Positions 17,413 through 26,813 of a stretch of 64,000 bases of DNA are shown in pieces. A model generated the notes under the pieces. The model was given only the letters and a program-made list of their open reading frames with translations. It made no database searches and was not told where the DNA came from. Position 1 is the first letter of the stretch, and each line of letters starts with the position of its first letter. The DNA lies in assembly GCF_017051705.1 (NCBI RefSeq), contig NZ_JAFIDJ010000002.1, positions 1-64,000 on the forward strand. The letters run 5' to 3'. The DNA is from Algoriphagus lutimaris. GTDB lineage: Bacteria; Bacteroidota; Bacteroidia; Cytophagales; Cyclobacteriaceae. Made by a program: the position numbers and the translations under genes.

Positions 17413-18822
17413 TTAGGATTCTACAAACACTTCGCGTGGATCGGTGATTTTACCGGTTACAGCTACTGCAGCAACGGTCAAAGGAGAAGCCAGCATCGTT
17501 CTGGCACCTGGTCCTTGACGTCCTTCGAAGTTTCTGTTGGAAGTGGAAACTGCATATTTACCTGCTGGAATTTTATCATCATTCATTGCTAGACATGCAG
17601 AACATCCAGGTTGTCTCAACTCAAAACCTGCTTCTTCCAATATTTTCACCAAACCTTCTTCTTGGGCCATTTTCTCCACTTCTTTTGATCCAGGAACAAT
17701 CCAAGCAGTGATGTTATCTGCTTTTTTATGACCTTTCACAAAACCTGCTACCGCACGGATATCTTCGATTCTGCCATTGGTACAAGATCCAACAAAGACA
17801 TAATCCACTTTCTTACCTTTCACAGGCTCACCTGGGGCAAAACCCATATATTCCAAAGATTTCAAGTAAGAAGTTTTATTGCTTCCTTCCATTCCTTCCG
17901 TAGTAGGAATATTTCCAAGAACTTTAATACCCATACCTGGATTGGTACCATAGGTAATCATTGGTTCAATATCAGCCGCATCAAAATGGTATTCTTTATC
18001 AAAAACAGCACCTTCGTCAGTTTTCAATTGAGACCACTCTGCCACTGCCTTATCCCAATCTTCACCCTTAGGAGCATATTGTTTTCCTTTTAGGTATTCA
18101 AATGTAGTCTCATCAGGAGCTATCAATCCACCTCTTGCACCCATCTCTATGGACATGTTACAAATGGTCATTCTTGCTTCCATAGACAAACTTTGAATGG
18201 CAGTTCCTGCATATTCTACAAAGTAACCTGTAGCTCCTGCAGCGGAAATTTTAGAGATGATATAAAGGATGATATCTTTCGAAGTCACACCAGCCCCCAA
18301 CTCACCATCAACGGTGATTCTCATTTTCTTTGGCTTGGACTGCATAATACACTGAGTGGCCAAAACCATTTCCACTTCTGAAGTACCAATTCCGAAGGCA
18401 ATAGCTCCAAAAGCTCCATGTGTGGAGGTATGGCTATCTCCACAGACAATGGTCATTCCTGGTTGGGTAATTCCCAATTCAGGTCCGATTACGTGAACGA
18501 TACCATGATGGGCAGATCCCAAATCATGCAACTCAATTCCATATTTCCTACAGTTTTCACGAAGTCTCTCCACTTGCATGCGAGAAAGCTTGTCTTTGAT
18601 CGTCTGATCCTGGTCTACTGTTGGAACGTTATGATCTGGTGTTGCAATTGTACGATGAGGATATTTTACTGAAACCCCTCTTTTCTCCAGATTTAGGAAT
18701 GCTACTGGAGAGGTAACTTCATGGATAAAATGCTTATCTATGAAGAATACATCTGGTCCAGAAGGTACAGAACGTACCACATGAGCATCCCAGATTTTAT
18801 CGAATAATGTTGTCTTTTCCAT
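17413..18822 (-). CDS. leuC: 3-isopropylmalate dehydratase large subunit
   Basis: 469 aa aconitase-superfamily catalytic subunit carrying the [4Fe-4S] cluster. The cluster Cys residues lie in [14 protein letters not shown] and in [10 protein letters not shown] near residue 410. [23 protein letters not shown] is the strongly conserved active-site block. Full length for bacterial LeuC. It starts 4 bases after leuA and is followed by leuD, with which it forms the heterodimeric isomerase. Confidence 0.96.
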   Translation of the reverse strand: MEKTTLFDKIWDAHVVRSVPSGPDVFFIDKHFIHEVTSPVAFLNLEKRGVSVKYPHRTIATPDHNVPTVDQDQTIKDKLSRMQVERLRENCRKYGIELHDLGSAHHGIVHVIGPELGITQPGMTIVCGDSHTSTHGAFGAIAFGIGTSEVEMVLATQCIMQSKPKKMRITVDGELGAGVTSKDIILYIISKISAAGATGYFVEYAGTAIQSLSMEARMTICNMSIEMGARGGLIAPDETTFEYLKGKQYAPKGEDWDKAVAEWSQLKTDEGAVFDKEYHFDAADIEPMITYGTNPGMGIKVLGNIPTTEGMEGSNKTSYLKSLEYMGFAPGEPVKGKKVDYVFVGSCTNGRIEDIRAVAGFVKGHKKADNITAWIVPGSKEVEKMAQEEGLVKILEEAGFELRQPGCSACLAMNDDKIPAGKYAVSTSNRNFEGRQGPGARTMLASPLTVAAVAVTGKITDPREVFVES

Positions 18823-18826
18823 GATT

Positions 18827-20335
18827 TTAAGCAGTCGTATATTCTTTGACTGGTATTTTGTTTAGCGCATCAACAAAAGCTTGGGCAGAAGCCAAAACTA
18901 TGTCCGTATTAGAAGAGAACCCATAATAAGGCTTATCTCCTTTGATCAATCTCATGTGTACTTTAGCCACGTCATCACTACCATGGGTAATTGCCTGAAT
19001 TAAGAACTCTTCTAAGTCTACCTGTGGTTTTACAATCTTATCAATTGCTTTCAATACTGCATCTACCGGGCCATTCCCATGAGAAGTCGCTTGATGTTGC
19101 TCCTCTCCAATTGTTAATGAAACCTTCGCTTGAATAGACCCATTAGAAGAATAGGAAACTTCTCCAAGCTCAATGAAATTTGACTCCTCTATATATTTTC
19201 CTACCAAGCCCATCAAGTCCTTTCTACCAATATCCCTTTTGCTATCTGCAAGGACCAAGAAAGCTTCATAGACTTCTCTCAATGCATCTCCTTCCAACTC
19301 AACACCCAAAGCATCTAAATGGTGCTTCAAAGCTGCTCTTCCGGATCTTGCCGTCAAAACAATGGTTGACTCTTCTACTCCAACATCTTTTGGATCGATG
19401 ATTTCATAGTTTTCTCTATGCTTCAACACGCCATCTTGGTGGATACCTGATGAGTGGGCAAATGCATTTCTACCAACAATTGCCTTATTCGGTTGAACAG
19501 GCATATTCATCAGCTTAGAAACCAATCGGCTAGTTTTATAAATTAGAGGGGTAACGATTTCTGTATGAACAGGGATGGATTGATGACATTTTATTGCCAT
19601 CACTACTTCTTCCATAGAAGTATTACCTGCTCTTTCACCAATTCCATTAATAGTAACTTCTACTTGACGGGCACCTTGTTGAACACCGGCAACCGTATTG
19701 GCAGTGGCCATTCCCAAATCATTGTGACAATGTGTGGCGATGATCGCCTTATCTATGTTTGGGACATTATTCTTAAGACTCGAAATAATCGCACCATATT
19801 GCTCAGGCAAACAATATCCTGTAGTATCAGGAATATTTACCACAGTCGCTCCTGCTTTGATTACCTCTTCAATGATTTTGCAAAGGAAATCGGGCTCCGA
19901 ACGTCCTGCATCTTCTGCATAGAACTCGACATCGTCCACAAATTGTCTTGCAAACTTAACGGCCGCCACTCCACGCTTGATGATATCATCTGGCGTAGAG
20001 CGGAGCTTATATTGTATATGGTAAGGAGACACACCGATACCAGTGTGAATCCTACCTTTCTTTGCAAATTTGAGTGCCTGGGCTGCTACTTCGATATCCT
20101 TCTCAACGGCTCTCGAGAGGGCACAAATGATTGGGTTTGAAACTGCCTTTGAAATCTCCACCACCGAGTTGAAGTCCCCCGGACTGGAAATTGGAAAGCC
20201 GGCTTCGATGATATCTACACCTAGTTCTTCCAAAGCTTTCGCCACCACAATTTTCTCCTGGGTATTTAGCTGACACCCTGGAACTTGCTCCCCATCTCTT
20301 AGGGTTGTGTCAAATATCCATAGCTTTTCACTCAT
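18827..20335 (-). CDS. leuA: 2-isopropylmalate synthase
   Basis: 502 aa. It condenses 2-ketoisovalerate with acetyl-CoA, the committing step of leucine synthesis. Catalytic TIM barrel: [15 protein letters not shown] at residue 9, [16 protein letters not shown] around residue 200 with the metal-binding His pair, and [16 protein letters not shown]-terminal allosteric domain (about residue 390-502, with [12 protein letters not shown]) is the usual site of leucine feedback. It lies 18 bases after ilvC and 4 before leuC. Confidence 0.95.
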   Translation of the reverse strand: MSEKLWIFDTTLRDGEQVPGCQLNTQEKIVVAKALEELGVDIIEAGFPISSPGDFNSVVEISKAVSNPIICALSRAVEKDIEVAAQALKFAKKGRIHTGIGVSPYHIQYKLRSTPDDIIKRGVAAVKFARQFVDDVEFYAEDAGRSEPDFLCKIIEEVIKAGATVVNIPDTTGYCLPEQYGAIISSLKNNVPNIDKAIIATHCHNDLGMATANTVAGVQQGARQVEVTINGIGERAGNTSMEEVVMAIKCHQSIPVHTEIVTPLIYKTSRLVSKLMNMPVQPNKAIVGRNAFAHSSGIHQDGVLKHRENYEIIDPKDVGVEESTIVLTARSGRAALKHHLDALGVELEGDALREVYEAFLVLADSKRDIGRKDLMGLVGKYIEESNFIELGEVSYSSNGSIQAKVSLTIGEEQHQATSHGNGPVDAVLKAIDKIVKPQVDLEEFLIQAITHGSDDVAKVHMRLIKGDKPYYGFSSNTDIVLASAQAFVDALNKIPVKEYTTA

Positions 20336-20353
20336 TGTTCTTGGGTTTTAGGT

Positions 20354-21397
20354 TTAATTGTTTTCTGGTCTCAATTGTCTGACGACAGCACCTGCTTGCC
20401 ACATTTCAGAATCTCTCAATTCTTTCAATTCAGCTTCCAATTTCACTCTATAATCTTCTTTCGAATTCGAATCAATAGACTTCTGTGCCTCTTGACCAGT
20501 TTTTACACTATTATATAATTCTTCAAATACTGGCTTGGTTGCATCTCTGAAAGGCTTCCACCAATCCAAAGCTCCTCTTTGAGCTGTAGTGGAACAGTTT
20601 GCATACATCCAATCCATGCCATTTTCTGCTACCAACGGCATCAACGATTGAGTTAGTTCCTCTACTGTTTCATTGAATGCTTCGGAAGGAGTATGTCCAT
20701 TTTCTCTTAACACTTCGTACTGCGCTGCAAAAATCCCTTGGATCGCCCCCATAAGTGTACCTCTTTCTCCAGTAAGGTCTGAAGTAACTTCTCTATAGAA
20801 ATCAGTTTCGAACAAGTATCCTGATCCAACTCCGATTCCCAAAGCTATAACTCTGTCTTTGGCCTTACCAGTTCCATCTTGATAAATTGCATAAGAAGAA
20901 TTCAATCCTCTACCCTCTACAAACATTCTTCTCAAAGAAGTTCCAGAGCCTTTTGGAGCCACCAAGATCACATCGATGTCCGGTGGAGGGATAATTCCAG
21001 TTTTTTCTTTGTAAGTCACGCCGAACCCATGAGAGAAATATAATGCTTTCCCTGGAGTAAGGTGTTTTTTAACTGTTGGCCAAAGAGCAATCTGACCAGC
21101 ATCAGAAAGAAGGAATTGAAGAATTGTACCTCTTTCGCAAGCTTCTTCTAATTCGAACAAGGTCTCACCTGGCACCCAGCCATCAGCAACAGCTTTATCC
21201 CAAGTTTTTGATCCTTTTCTTTGACCTACAATCACGTTAAAGCCATTGTCTTTCAGGTTTAGTGCCTGACCAGGTCCTTGAACCCCGTAGCCTAATACCG
21301 CAATAACTTCATCCTTTAGGACTTCTCTAGCTTTTTCCAAAGGAAATTCTTCTCTGGTAACTACATTCTCCTCTACTGTGCCGAATTTTAATTTCAT
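20354..21397 (-). CDS. ilvC: Ketol-acid reductoisomerase (class I)
   Basis: 347 aa, the short class I form. It isomerises and reduces acetolactate or acetohydroxybutyrate with NADPH and two Mg2+. The Rossmann loop GYGVQGPGQALNL lies near residue 37 and the cofactor-discriminating VGQRKGSKTW follows. ETDFYREVTSDLTGERGTL and the later EELTQSL block hold the acidic metal ligands. A 187-base gap precedes it, the longest within the operon, with a possible internal promoter; leuA follows after 18 bases. Confidence 0.96.
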   Translation of the reverse strand: MKLKFGTVEENVVTREEFPLEKAREVLKDEVIAVLGYGVQGPGQALNLKDNGFNVIVGQRKGSKTWDKAVADGWVPGETLFELEEACERGTILQFLLSDAGQIALWPTVKKHLTPGKALYFSHGFGVTYKEKTGIIPPPDIDVILVAPKGSGTSLRRMFVEGRGLNSSYAIYQDGTGKAKDRVIALGIGVGSGYLFETDFYREVTSDLTGERGTLMGAIQGIFAAQYEVLRENGHTPSEAFNETVEELTQSLMPLVAENGMDWMYANCSTTAQRGALDWWKPFRDATKPVFEELYNSVKTGQEAQKSIDSNSKEDYRVKLEAELKELRDSEMWQAGAVVRQLRPENN

Positions 21398-21441
21398 GTT
21401 CTTAAAATTTGATTTTCAATGAATCTTTGAAATTCAGGGAT

Positions 21442-21449
21442 CAAAATTA
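21442..21449 (-). promoter_or_regulatory. Possible internal promoter before ilvC
   Basis: TAATTTTG on the minus strand matches TAnnTTTG, 45 bases before the ilvC ATG. A TTG lies only 15 nt upstream, shorter than usual. The same 187-base gap (21398-21584) holds a GGATCAA/TTGATCC inverted repeat, a small ACTTC/GAAGT hairpin followed by T residues, and four tandem copies of about TGATT next to the ilvN stop. Tentative. Confidence 0.3.
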
Positions 21450-21584
21450 ATTGATCCTATTTTTCAAAATACTCATCTCATGAGTTTATTTATTTGTTAA
21501 AATTTCTCATGGAATCTAAATGGATAAAAAACTTCAGAGAAGTCTTTACCACATCTCGATTTCATAGGTTTGATTTGATTTGAT

Positions 21585-22085
21585 TTATTTTACGTAACTA
21601 TCAATGGTATGCATCCTTTTAGCTATTGCTACCCTACCTGATCGGGCAAATTCCAAAAGACCATATCCTTTTAATATTTCTAGAAGTTCCTGCGTTTGTT
21701 CTTTGTGGCCAGATAATTCAAGCACAACGAACTCTGGTTCGGCTGCAATAATCTTAGCATTGTGCTGACGAATTATTTTTTCCAGACCTCCATCCAACTT
21801 TGATACTGGAATTTTATAGAGGGCAATCTCTTGATAGACTACCCCATCATCTTCATGATAAAATGCTTTGATCACATCGATGATTTTCTCTATCTGGTTC
21901 ACCAACTGAATGACAGTATCTTCACTTGCTGTCACCTCGATTGTAATCCGGTGAATCCCTTCGATTCTGCTTTCTGAAGCAGTAAGTGCATCAATATTGA
22001 TTCCTCTTCTCGTAAAGATGATGGTGATGCGGTTGAGAATACCGATAAAATTTTCGGTAATCACAAAAATGGTATAACGTTTCAT
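21585..22085 (-). CDS. ilvN: Acetolactate synthase regulatory (small) subunit
   Basis: 166 aa. An N-terminal ACT domain (YTIFVITENFIGILNRITIIFTRRGINIDAL, residues 3-33) binds the feedback amino acid. The C-terminal half matches the ALS_ss_C domain, with ELSGHKEQTQELLEILKGYGLLEFARSGRVAI. It associates with the IlvB catalytic subunit and confers valine control. It starts 9 bases after ilvB. The symbol ilvH would serve equally. Confidence 0.94.
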   Translation of the reverse strand: MKRYTIFVITENFIGILNRITIIFTRRGINIDALTASESRIEGIHRITIEVTASEDTVIQLVNQIEKIIDVIKAFYHEDDGVVYQEIALYKIPVSKLDGGLEKIIRQHNAKIIAAEPEFVVLELSGHKEQTQELLEILKGYGLLEFARSGRVAIAKRMHTIDSYVK

Positions 22086-22094
22086 AGGCCGGAA

Positions 22095-23789
22095 TTAACT
22101 TAGTCTTACCTCTTCTACAGAACAGCCCGTTGCGATCATCGGGAAAACATTGTCTTCCTTCTCTACCACCACTTCTAAGAAGTACGGCCCATCATGAATT
22201 AACATATCTTCAATTGCCTCATTCAAATCTGACCTGTCTGATATTTTTTGGGATTTGATACCATAGGCTTCTGCAATTTTCACAAATTCAGGATTATCCA
22301 ATTCAGTAAATGAATAGCGCTTATCGAAGAACATTTGTTGCCATTGTCTCACCATTCCTAAATAATTATTATTCAGCAAGATGATTTTTACTGGAGCTTT
22401 GGTCTGCATGATGGTGCCAAACTCTTGAATAGTCATCTGGATCCCTCCATCCCCAACTACACAAATTACTTGTCTGGAAAAATCAAACATTTGAGCTCCG
22501 AGGGCTGCAGGCAATGCAAAACCCATGGTTCCCAATCCTCCAGATGTAACCTGGGTACGAGACTTCTTATAATTGAAATACCTCCATGCAATCATTTGGT
22601 GTTGACCGACGTCTGTAACCAATACTGCATCGTCTGCTTTGTATTGGTTCACCTGATAAATCACCTCCCCCATGGTGAGTCCCACCTTTGTTGGGGTGAT
22701 ATCATGTTTAACGACTGCTGCATCTTCCTCACGCTCCAATTCACGGAATTTCTCCAACCATTCATGATGGGATTTTGCTGCAACAGCCTCTGTCAATAAG
22801 CTCAAACTATCTTTGCAATCACCCAAAACTGAATGATGACATCTTATGGTTTTATTGATTTCTGCAGGATCCAATTCCAGATGGATAATCTTCGCTTGCT
22901 TAGCATAACGTTTTACATCCCCTGTCACTCGATCATCAAACCTCATTCCAACAGCAATTAAAACATCGCATTGGTTGGTAAGGATATTCGGTGCATAATT
23001 CCCATGCATTCCTAGTTTCCCCACATAAGAAGGATGATCCTGTGGTAATGCACCAGATCCCAATAATGTGGAAGCTGCGGGTATTCCAGATTTATCCAAG
23101 AATGCTTTGAACTCTTCCTCTGCTTTGCCTAAAACCACCCCTTGCCCATAAAGCACATAAGGTCTTTCTGCGGCATCAATCATTTCTGCTGCTTTCTGTA
23201 TATCAGATTTATTGATTTCAATTTTGGTCTTATAGGACCTGAATCCTAGGCAAGGAACATAATTGAATTCCCCAAAATCAGTTTGTGCATTTTTAGTAAT
23301 ATCTATCAAAACTGGCCCTGGTCTTCCTGATCTCGCTATGAAAAACGCTTTGGCAATTGCCGGAGCTATTTCTTCCACAGTTCTAACTTGGATATTCCAC
23401 TTAGTACAAGGCATAGACATCCCTACAACATCAGTTTCCTGAAAAGCATCAGTCCCCAATAAATGCGCAGCTACCTGTCCAGTAATACATACCAATGGAG
23501 TACTATCTATTAGTGCATCCGCTAATCCTGTAATCAAATTAGTAGCCCCAGGACCTGAGGTTGCTAAACAGACACCGACTTTCCCAGAGACTCGCGCATA
23601 CCCTTGAGCAGCATGAATCGCTCCTTGCTCATGGCGGGTAAGAACATGTTTGATTTGATCGTGGTAATCATACAGTGCATCATACACCGGCATGATTGCT
23701 CCTCCAGGATATCCGAATATAATCTCGGCATTTTCCTCTATGAGAGTTCTGACTACCACATCTGCTCCTCGGATCATCAAGTCTTTCAT
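22095..23789 (-). CDS. ilvB: Acetolactate synthase catalytic (large) subunit
   Basis: 564 aa thiamine-diphosphate enzyme condensing pyruvate with pyruvate or 2-ketobutyrate. The N-terminal PYR domain shows IFGYPGGAIMPVYDAL and the catalytic Glu in LTRHEQGAIHAAQGYAR (around residue 55); the C-terminal PP domain shows VVGDGGIQMTIQEFGT and the NNNYLGMVRQWQ metal and diphosphate motif. It starts 4 bases after ilvD and is followed directly by ilvN. Confidence 0.95.
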   Translation of the reverse strand: MKDLMIRGADVVVRTLIEENAEIIFGYPGGAIMPVYDALYDYHDQIKHVLTRHEQGAIHAAQGYARVSGKVGVCLATSGPGATNLITGLADALIDSTPLVCITGQVAAHLLGTDAFQETDVVGMSMPCTKWNIQVRTVEEIAPAIAKAFFIARSGRPGPVLIDITKNAQTDFGEFNYVPCLGFRSYKTKIEINKSDIQKAAEMIDAAERPYVLYGQGVVLGKAEEEFKAFLDKSGIPAASTLLGSGALPQDHPSYVGKLGMHGNYAPNILTNQCDVLIAVGMRFDDRVTGDVKRYAKQAKIIHLELDPAEINKTIRCHHSVLGDCKDSLSLLTEAVAAKSHHEWLEKFRELEREEDAAVVKHDITPTKVGLTMGEVIYQVNQYKADDAVLVTDVGQHQMIAWRYFNYKKSRTQVTSGGLGTMGFALPAALGAQMFDFSRQVICVVGDGGIQMTIQEFGTIMQTKAPVKIILLNNNYLGMVRQWQQMFFDKRYSFTELDNPEFVKIAEAYGIKSQKISDRSDLNEAIEDMLIHDGPYFLEVVVEKEDNVFPMIATGCSVEEVRLS

Positions 23790-23793
23790 AGGC

Positions 23794-25473
23794 TTAGAAT
23801 TTATCTGTTACACAACCTTCGGATGCTGTGGCAACAAGTTTATTGTATTTTTTCAAAGTTCCCTGCAAATCAGAGATCTCTTTTGGCTTCCAGGTTTTCT
23901 TTCTTTCGGCCAGTTCTTCATCAGTAATCGCTACTGAAAGTTTTAAATTATCTGCGTCAATGGTGATAATGTCTCCATTCCTCACCAATCCAATAGGTCC
24001 TCCACAAAACGCTTCTGGAGTAACGTGACCCACTACAAAACCGTGTGTTCCGCCGGAAAATCTTCCATCTGTAATCAAGGCAACATCTGATCCCAGACCA
24101 GCTCCAATAATCATGGAAGTAGGCTTCAACATCTCTGGCATACCAGGTCCACCTTTCGGCCCGATATTACGGATCACGATTACCTCACCTTTTTCAATTT
24201 TATGATCCCTGATGGCATCATTGGCTTCCTGCTCTGAGTCAAAAACATGAGCGGGACCTGTAAATGAACTTCCTTCTTTTCCTGTGATCTTAGCCACAGC
24301 ACCTTCTGGCGCTAGGTTTCCAGAAAGTATACAAAGATGTCCAGTAGCTTTAATTGGAGTTTCCAATGGGTGAATCACATTCACCATGGAAGGAATTATA
24401 GCCTCAACATTTTCAAGGTTCTCTGCCAAGGTCTTACCAGTTACAGTAAGACAATCTCCGTGCAAAAATCCATTTTGAAGCATGTACTTCATAAAGGCAG
24501 GAAGTCCACCTTGCTCATGCAAATCCTCCATCATATACTTCCCTGAAGGCTTAAAATCACCAATCATAGGAGTTTTTGCATTGATCGCTTTAAAATCTTC
24601 TAGATTAAAATCCACCCCTGCTGTTCTGGCAATCGCAATGATATGCATGACAGCATTGGTACTTCCTCCCAAAGCAATGGCTACCGTCACTGCATTTTCA
24701 ATGCTCTTCCTAGAAATGATATCGCTTGGCTTGATATCCTTTTCCAACAAGACTCTCATATATTTATTGACCTCCTGACATTCTCTCAATTTCTCTGGAG
24801 AATTAGCCGGATAGGAAGAAGAATAAGGCAAAGACATTCCCATGGCTTCAATAGCAGAAGACATGGTATTGGCAGTGTACATGCCTCCACAAGCACCTTT
24901 GCCTGGACAAGCATTTCTAATTACACCATCATAATCTTCATCAGAAATATCTCCGTTTACCCGCTTTCCAAATGCTTCAAAGGCAGAAACAATATTCAGT
25001 TTTTCACCTTTATAATGTCCTGATGCAATGGTTCCTCCATAAAGTAAAATAGAGGGCCTATTTGTTCGAATCATACCCATCAAAGCGCCTGGCATATTCT
25101 TATCGCAACCAGCTACCGCTACACATCCATCAAAAGAGTGCCCGATGATAAATGATTCAATGGAATCTGCAATAATCTCTCTGGAAACCAATGAGTAACG
25201 CATACCCAGCGTACCCATAGTCGTTCCGTCAGATATCCCGATGGTATTAAAAACTAAACCGGTCAAATCTTGCTCCTGAGAGGAGGCTTTGATCAGACCG
25301 GCAAAGTCGTTCAGGTGCATATTGCAGGGATTACTTTCATAGCCACAACTCGCTATCCCTACAAATGGCTGTTTCATCTTTTTATCGCTCATGCCGGTGG
25401 CATACAACATAGCCATTCCGGCCGGATGCTCCGGATTTTCGCTGATTTCCCAACTGTGTTTTTTCAGGGTCAT
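23794..25473 (-). CDS. ilvD: Dihydroxy-acid dehydratase
   Basis: 559 aa iron-sulfur dehydratase that makes 2-ketoisovalerate and 2-keto-3-methylvalerate. Cluster Cys residues are visible in [25 protein letters not shown] and [21 protein letters not shown]; the C-terminal part has [19 protein letters not shown]. First structural gene of the operon: its ATG lies only about 10 bases after the U-tract of the attenuator terminator, so expression of all nine genes depends on readthrough there. Confidence 0.96.
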   Translation of the reverse strand: MTLKKHSWEISENPEHPAGMAMLYATGMSDKKMKQPFVGIASCGYESNPCNMHLNDFAGLIKASSQEQDLTGLVFNTIGISDGTTMGTLGMRYSLVSREIIADSIESFIIGHSFDGCVAVAGCDKNMPGALMGMIRTNRPSILLYGGTIASGHYKGEKLNIVSAFEAFGKRVNGDISDEDYDGVIRNACPGKGACGGMYTANTMSSAIEAMGMSLPYSSSYPANSPEKLRECQEVNKYMRVLLEKDIKPSDIISRKSIENAVTVAIALGGSTNAVMHIIAIARTAGVDFNLEDFKAINAKTPMIGDFKPSGKYMMEDLHEQGGLPAFMKYMLQNGFLHGDCLTVTGKTLAENLENVEAIIPSMVNVIHPLETPIKATGHLCILSGNLAPEGAVAKITGKEGSSFTGPAHVFDSEQEANDAIRDHKIEKGEVIVIRNIGPKGGPGMPEMLKPTSMIIGAGLGSDVALITDGRFSGGTHGFVVGHVTPEAFCGGPIGLVRNGDIITIDADNLKLSVAITDEELAERKKTWKPKEISDLQGTLKKYNKLVATASEGCVTDKF

Positions 25474-25483
25474 AATAGAGTGT

Positions 25484-25517
25484 AAAAAAAAGTGCCTCAG
25501 GTTTAGTGAGGCACTTT
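25484..25517 (-). terminator. Attenuator terminator of the ilv-leu operon
   Basis: In minus-strand reading an 11-bp perfect stem (AAAGTGCCTCA at 25517-25507 with TGAGGCACTTT at 25499-25489) encloses a 7-nt loop and ends in eight T residues (25491-25484). It stands in the leader, directly upstream of ilvD rather than after a gene. Its left arm can alternatively pair with 25556-25547. Confidence 0.92.
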
Positions 25518-25556
25518 AGATTTGGTTAATTCATTATAAATAGTCTAGTGCCTCAC
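25506..25556 (-). promoter_or_regulatory. Antiterminator hairpin of the ilv-leu attenuator
   Basis: GTGAGGCACT (25556-25547) is a perfect 10-base complement of AGTGCCTCAC (25515-25506), which is also the left arm of the terminator. The two hairpins are mutually exclusive. The first arm starts two bases after the stop codon of the leader peptide, so a ribosome reaching the stop would cover it and favour termination; a ribosome stalled earlier would leave it free. Confidence 0.88.
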
Positions 25557-25558
25557 AT

Positions 25559-25609
25559 TTAACATCCAATGAGAATAATTAAGCTTAGCAAAATGACTAC
25601 TTTAAACAT
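25559..25609 (-). CDS. Branched-chain amino-acid leader peptide of the ilv-leu operon
   Basis: A 16-codon frame from ATG 25609 to TAA 25561-25559 encodes MFKVVILLSLIILIGC. Ten of 16 residues are Val (2), Ile (4) or Leu (4), the three end products of the operon it precedes. It begins about 36 bases after the predicted transcription start and ends two bases before the antiterminator arm. This is the expected layout of a ribosome-mediated attenuator in which scarcity of any of the three charged tRNAs stalls translation and permits readthrough into ilvD. The end resembles a lipobox, but nothing follows the Cys, so a lipoprotein is unlikely. Confidence 0.88.
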   Translation of the reverse strand: MFKVVILLSLIILIGC

Positions 25610-25651
25610 ATTTATGTCGAATGATTTCTTGAATCGATTTTTATTTCTTCA

Positions 25652-25682
25652 CAAACTTAAAACTGAATTTTCAGACTTACAA
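25652..25682 (-). promoter_or_regulatory. Promoter of the ilv-leu operon
   Basis: On the minus strand TTG (25682-25680), a 20-nt spacer and TAAGTTTG (25659-25652) match the Bacteroidota consensus. The start site is predicted near 25645, giving a leader of about 170 nt that contains the leader peptide and both hairpins. The AT-rich DNA from 25690 to about 25970 carries a short direct repeat of GCCGTTTTTT (near 25775 and 25798) and no gene I can support. Confidence 0.75.
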
Positions 25683-25975
25683 TATTTAATTTTACCTCAG
25701 CACTATTTGCCAGATATTTTATATAAGTAAATTCTATTTTTTCAATTTTAAATTCTACAAGAAAAGAATTTTACGCCGTTTTTTAAGAAATAGATTTGCC
25801 GTTTTTTCAATTTTCAAAATTTTGTACTGATTTCAGTTATTTGTGAAAATTTTTAAAAATCTCTGCCTTCTATTAAATAGATTCTAATTAAAGCATCATT
25901 TCTTTTAAAAAGAAAGATCATTTAAAGTTATTTAGTAAAAAGTCTAATCTTTTTCCTTCAAGACTAAGAATCTTC

Positions 25976-25983
25976 TAATTTTG
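25976..25983 (+). promoter_or_regulatory. Promoter -7 box for ispE
   Basis: TAATTTTG matches TAnnTTTG on the plus strand, 20 bases before the ispE ATG. No TTG stands at the expected -33 position. Confidence 0.4.
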
Positions 25984-26003
25984 GATAAATCCTTTTTAAT
26001 CCT

Positions 26004-26813
26004 ATGATTTGTTTTCCTAACGCCAAGATCAATTTAGGCCTCCACATTACTGCAAAAAGAAAAGACGGATTTCATGAGATTGAAACATGCATGTATCCCA
26101 TTCCTCTTTTTGACGCGTTGGAAATTATAATTGACCACAAAAAATCATCTTGGAACAGCAGCGGATTACCAATTCCTGGAAACCCTAAGGATAATCTCAT
26201 CTTAAAGGCCTATCAATTACTCAAAAAAGATTTCCCAAACCTTCCCCACATTAATGTTCACCTGCATAAAAACATTCCCATGGGAGCAGGATTAGGAGGA
26301 GGATCTGCAGATGCCGCATTTGCGTTGAATCTGATGAACAACCTATTTGACTTAATTTTAGATGATTTCTTTTTGGAAGAATATGCCGCTTCATTGGGAA
26401 GTGATTGCCCTTTCTTTATCCAAAACATGCCAAAGATTGCGACTGGAAGAGGTGAAATACTGGAAGAAGCAGCTATTGACCTGAAAGGCACCCACCTGGT
26501 TTTGATTAACCCAGGAATACATATTGGAACAAAAGAAGCCTATGCAGGAGTGACTCCAGCCTCCCCAAAAAAATCTTTAAAAGAGGTTTTGAAAGATAGA
26601 TCCAAATGGAAAGATGAATTATCAAACGACTTTGAATCCAGCGTATTTAATTCCTATCCAGAAATCAGAGGTATTAAAGAGCAGCTTTATCATGCTGGTG
26701 CTTTCTATGCCTCCATGTCTGGCTCAGGGTCTTCTGTGTTCGGGCTCTTTGAGAACAAGTCTAAAAAAATAGAATGGGAAAACCACTATTTCGTTTTTGA
26801 GTCTTCACTTTAA
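26004..26813 (+). CDS. ispE: 4-diphosphocytidyl-2-C-methyl-D-erythritol kinase
   Basis: 269 aa GHMP kinase of the MEP isoprenoid pathway. FPNAKINLGLHITAKRKDGFHEIET at the N-terminus, the ATP loop PMGAGLGGGSADAAFAL around residue 92-108, the GSDCPFFI block with the catalytic Asp, and the C-terminal ASMSGSGSSVFGLF are all present. Together with ispH at 45.6 kb it shows the organism uses the MEP pathway. Its stop overlaps the stop of the convergent EamA transporter gene by 3 bases. Confidence 0.95.
   Translation: MICFPNAKINLGLHITAKRKDGFHEIETCMYPIPLFDALEIIIDHKKSSWNSSGLPIPGNPKDNLILKAYQLLKKDFPNLPHINVHLHKNIPMGAGLGGGSADAAFALNLMNNLFDLILDDFFLEEYAASLGSDCPFFIQNMPKIATGRGEILEEAAIDLKGTHLVLINPGIHIGTKEAYAGVTPASPKKSLKEVLKDRSKWKDELSNDFESSVFNSYPEIRGIKEQLYHAGAFYASMSGSGSSVFGLFENKSKKIEWENHYFVFESSL

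Noticed and set aside
21568-21587. TGATT tandem repeats as a microsatellite or CRISPR-like array
   Set aside because: Only about four short copies with no spacers; mentioned only as part of the ilvN-ilvC gap.
25559-25609. Leader frame as a small lipoprotein (ends LIGC)
   Set aside because: Nothing follows the Cys, and the frame sits at the exact place of a leader peptide before mutually exclusive hairpins.
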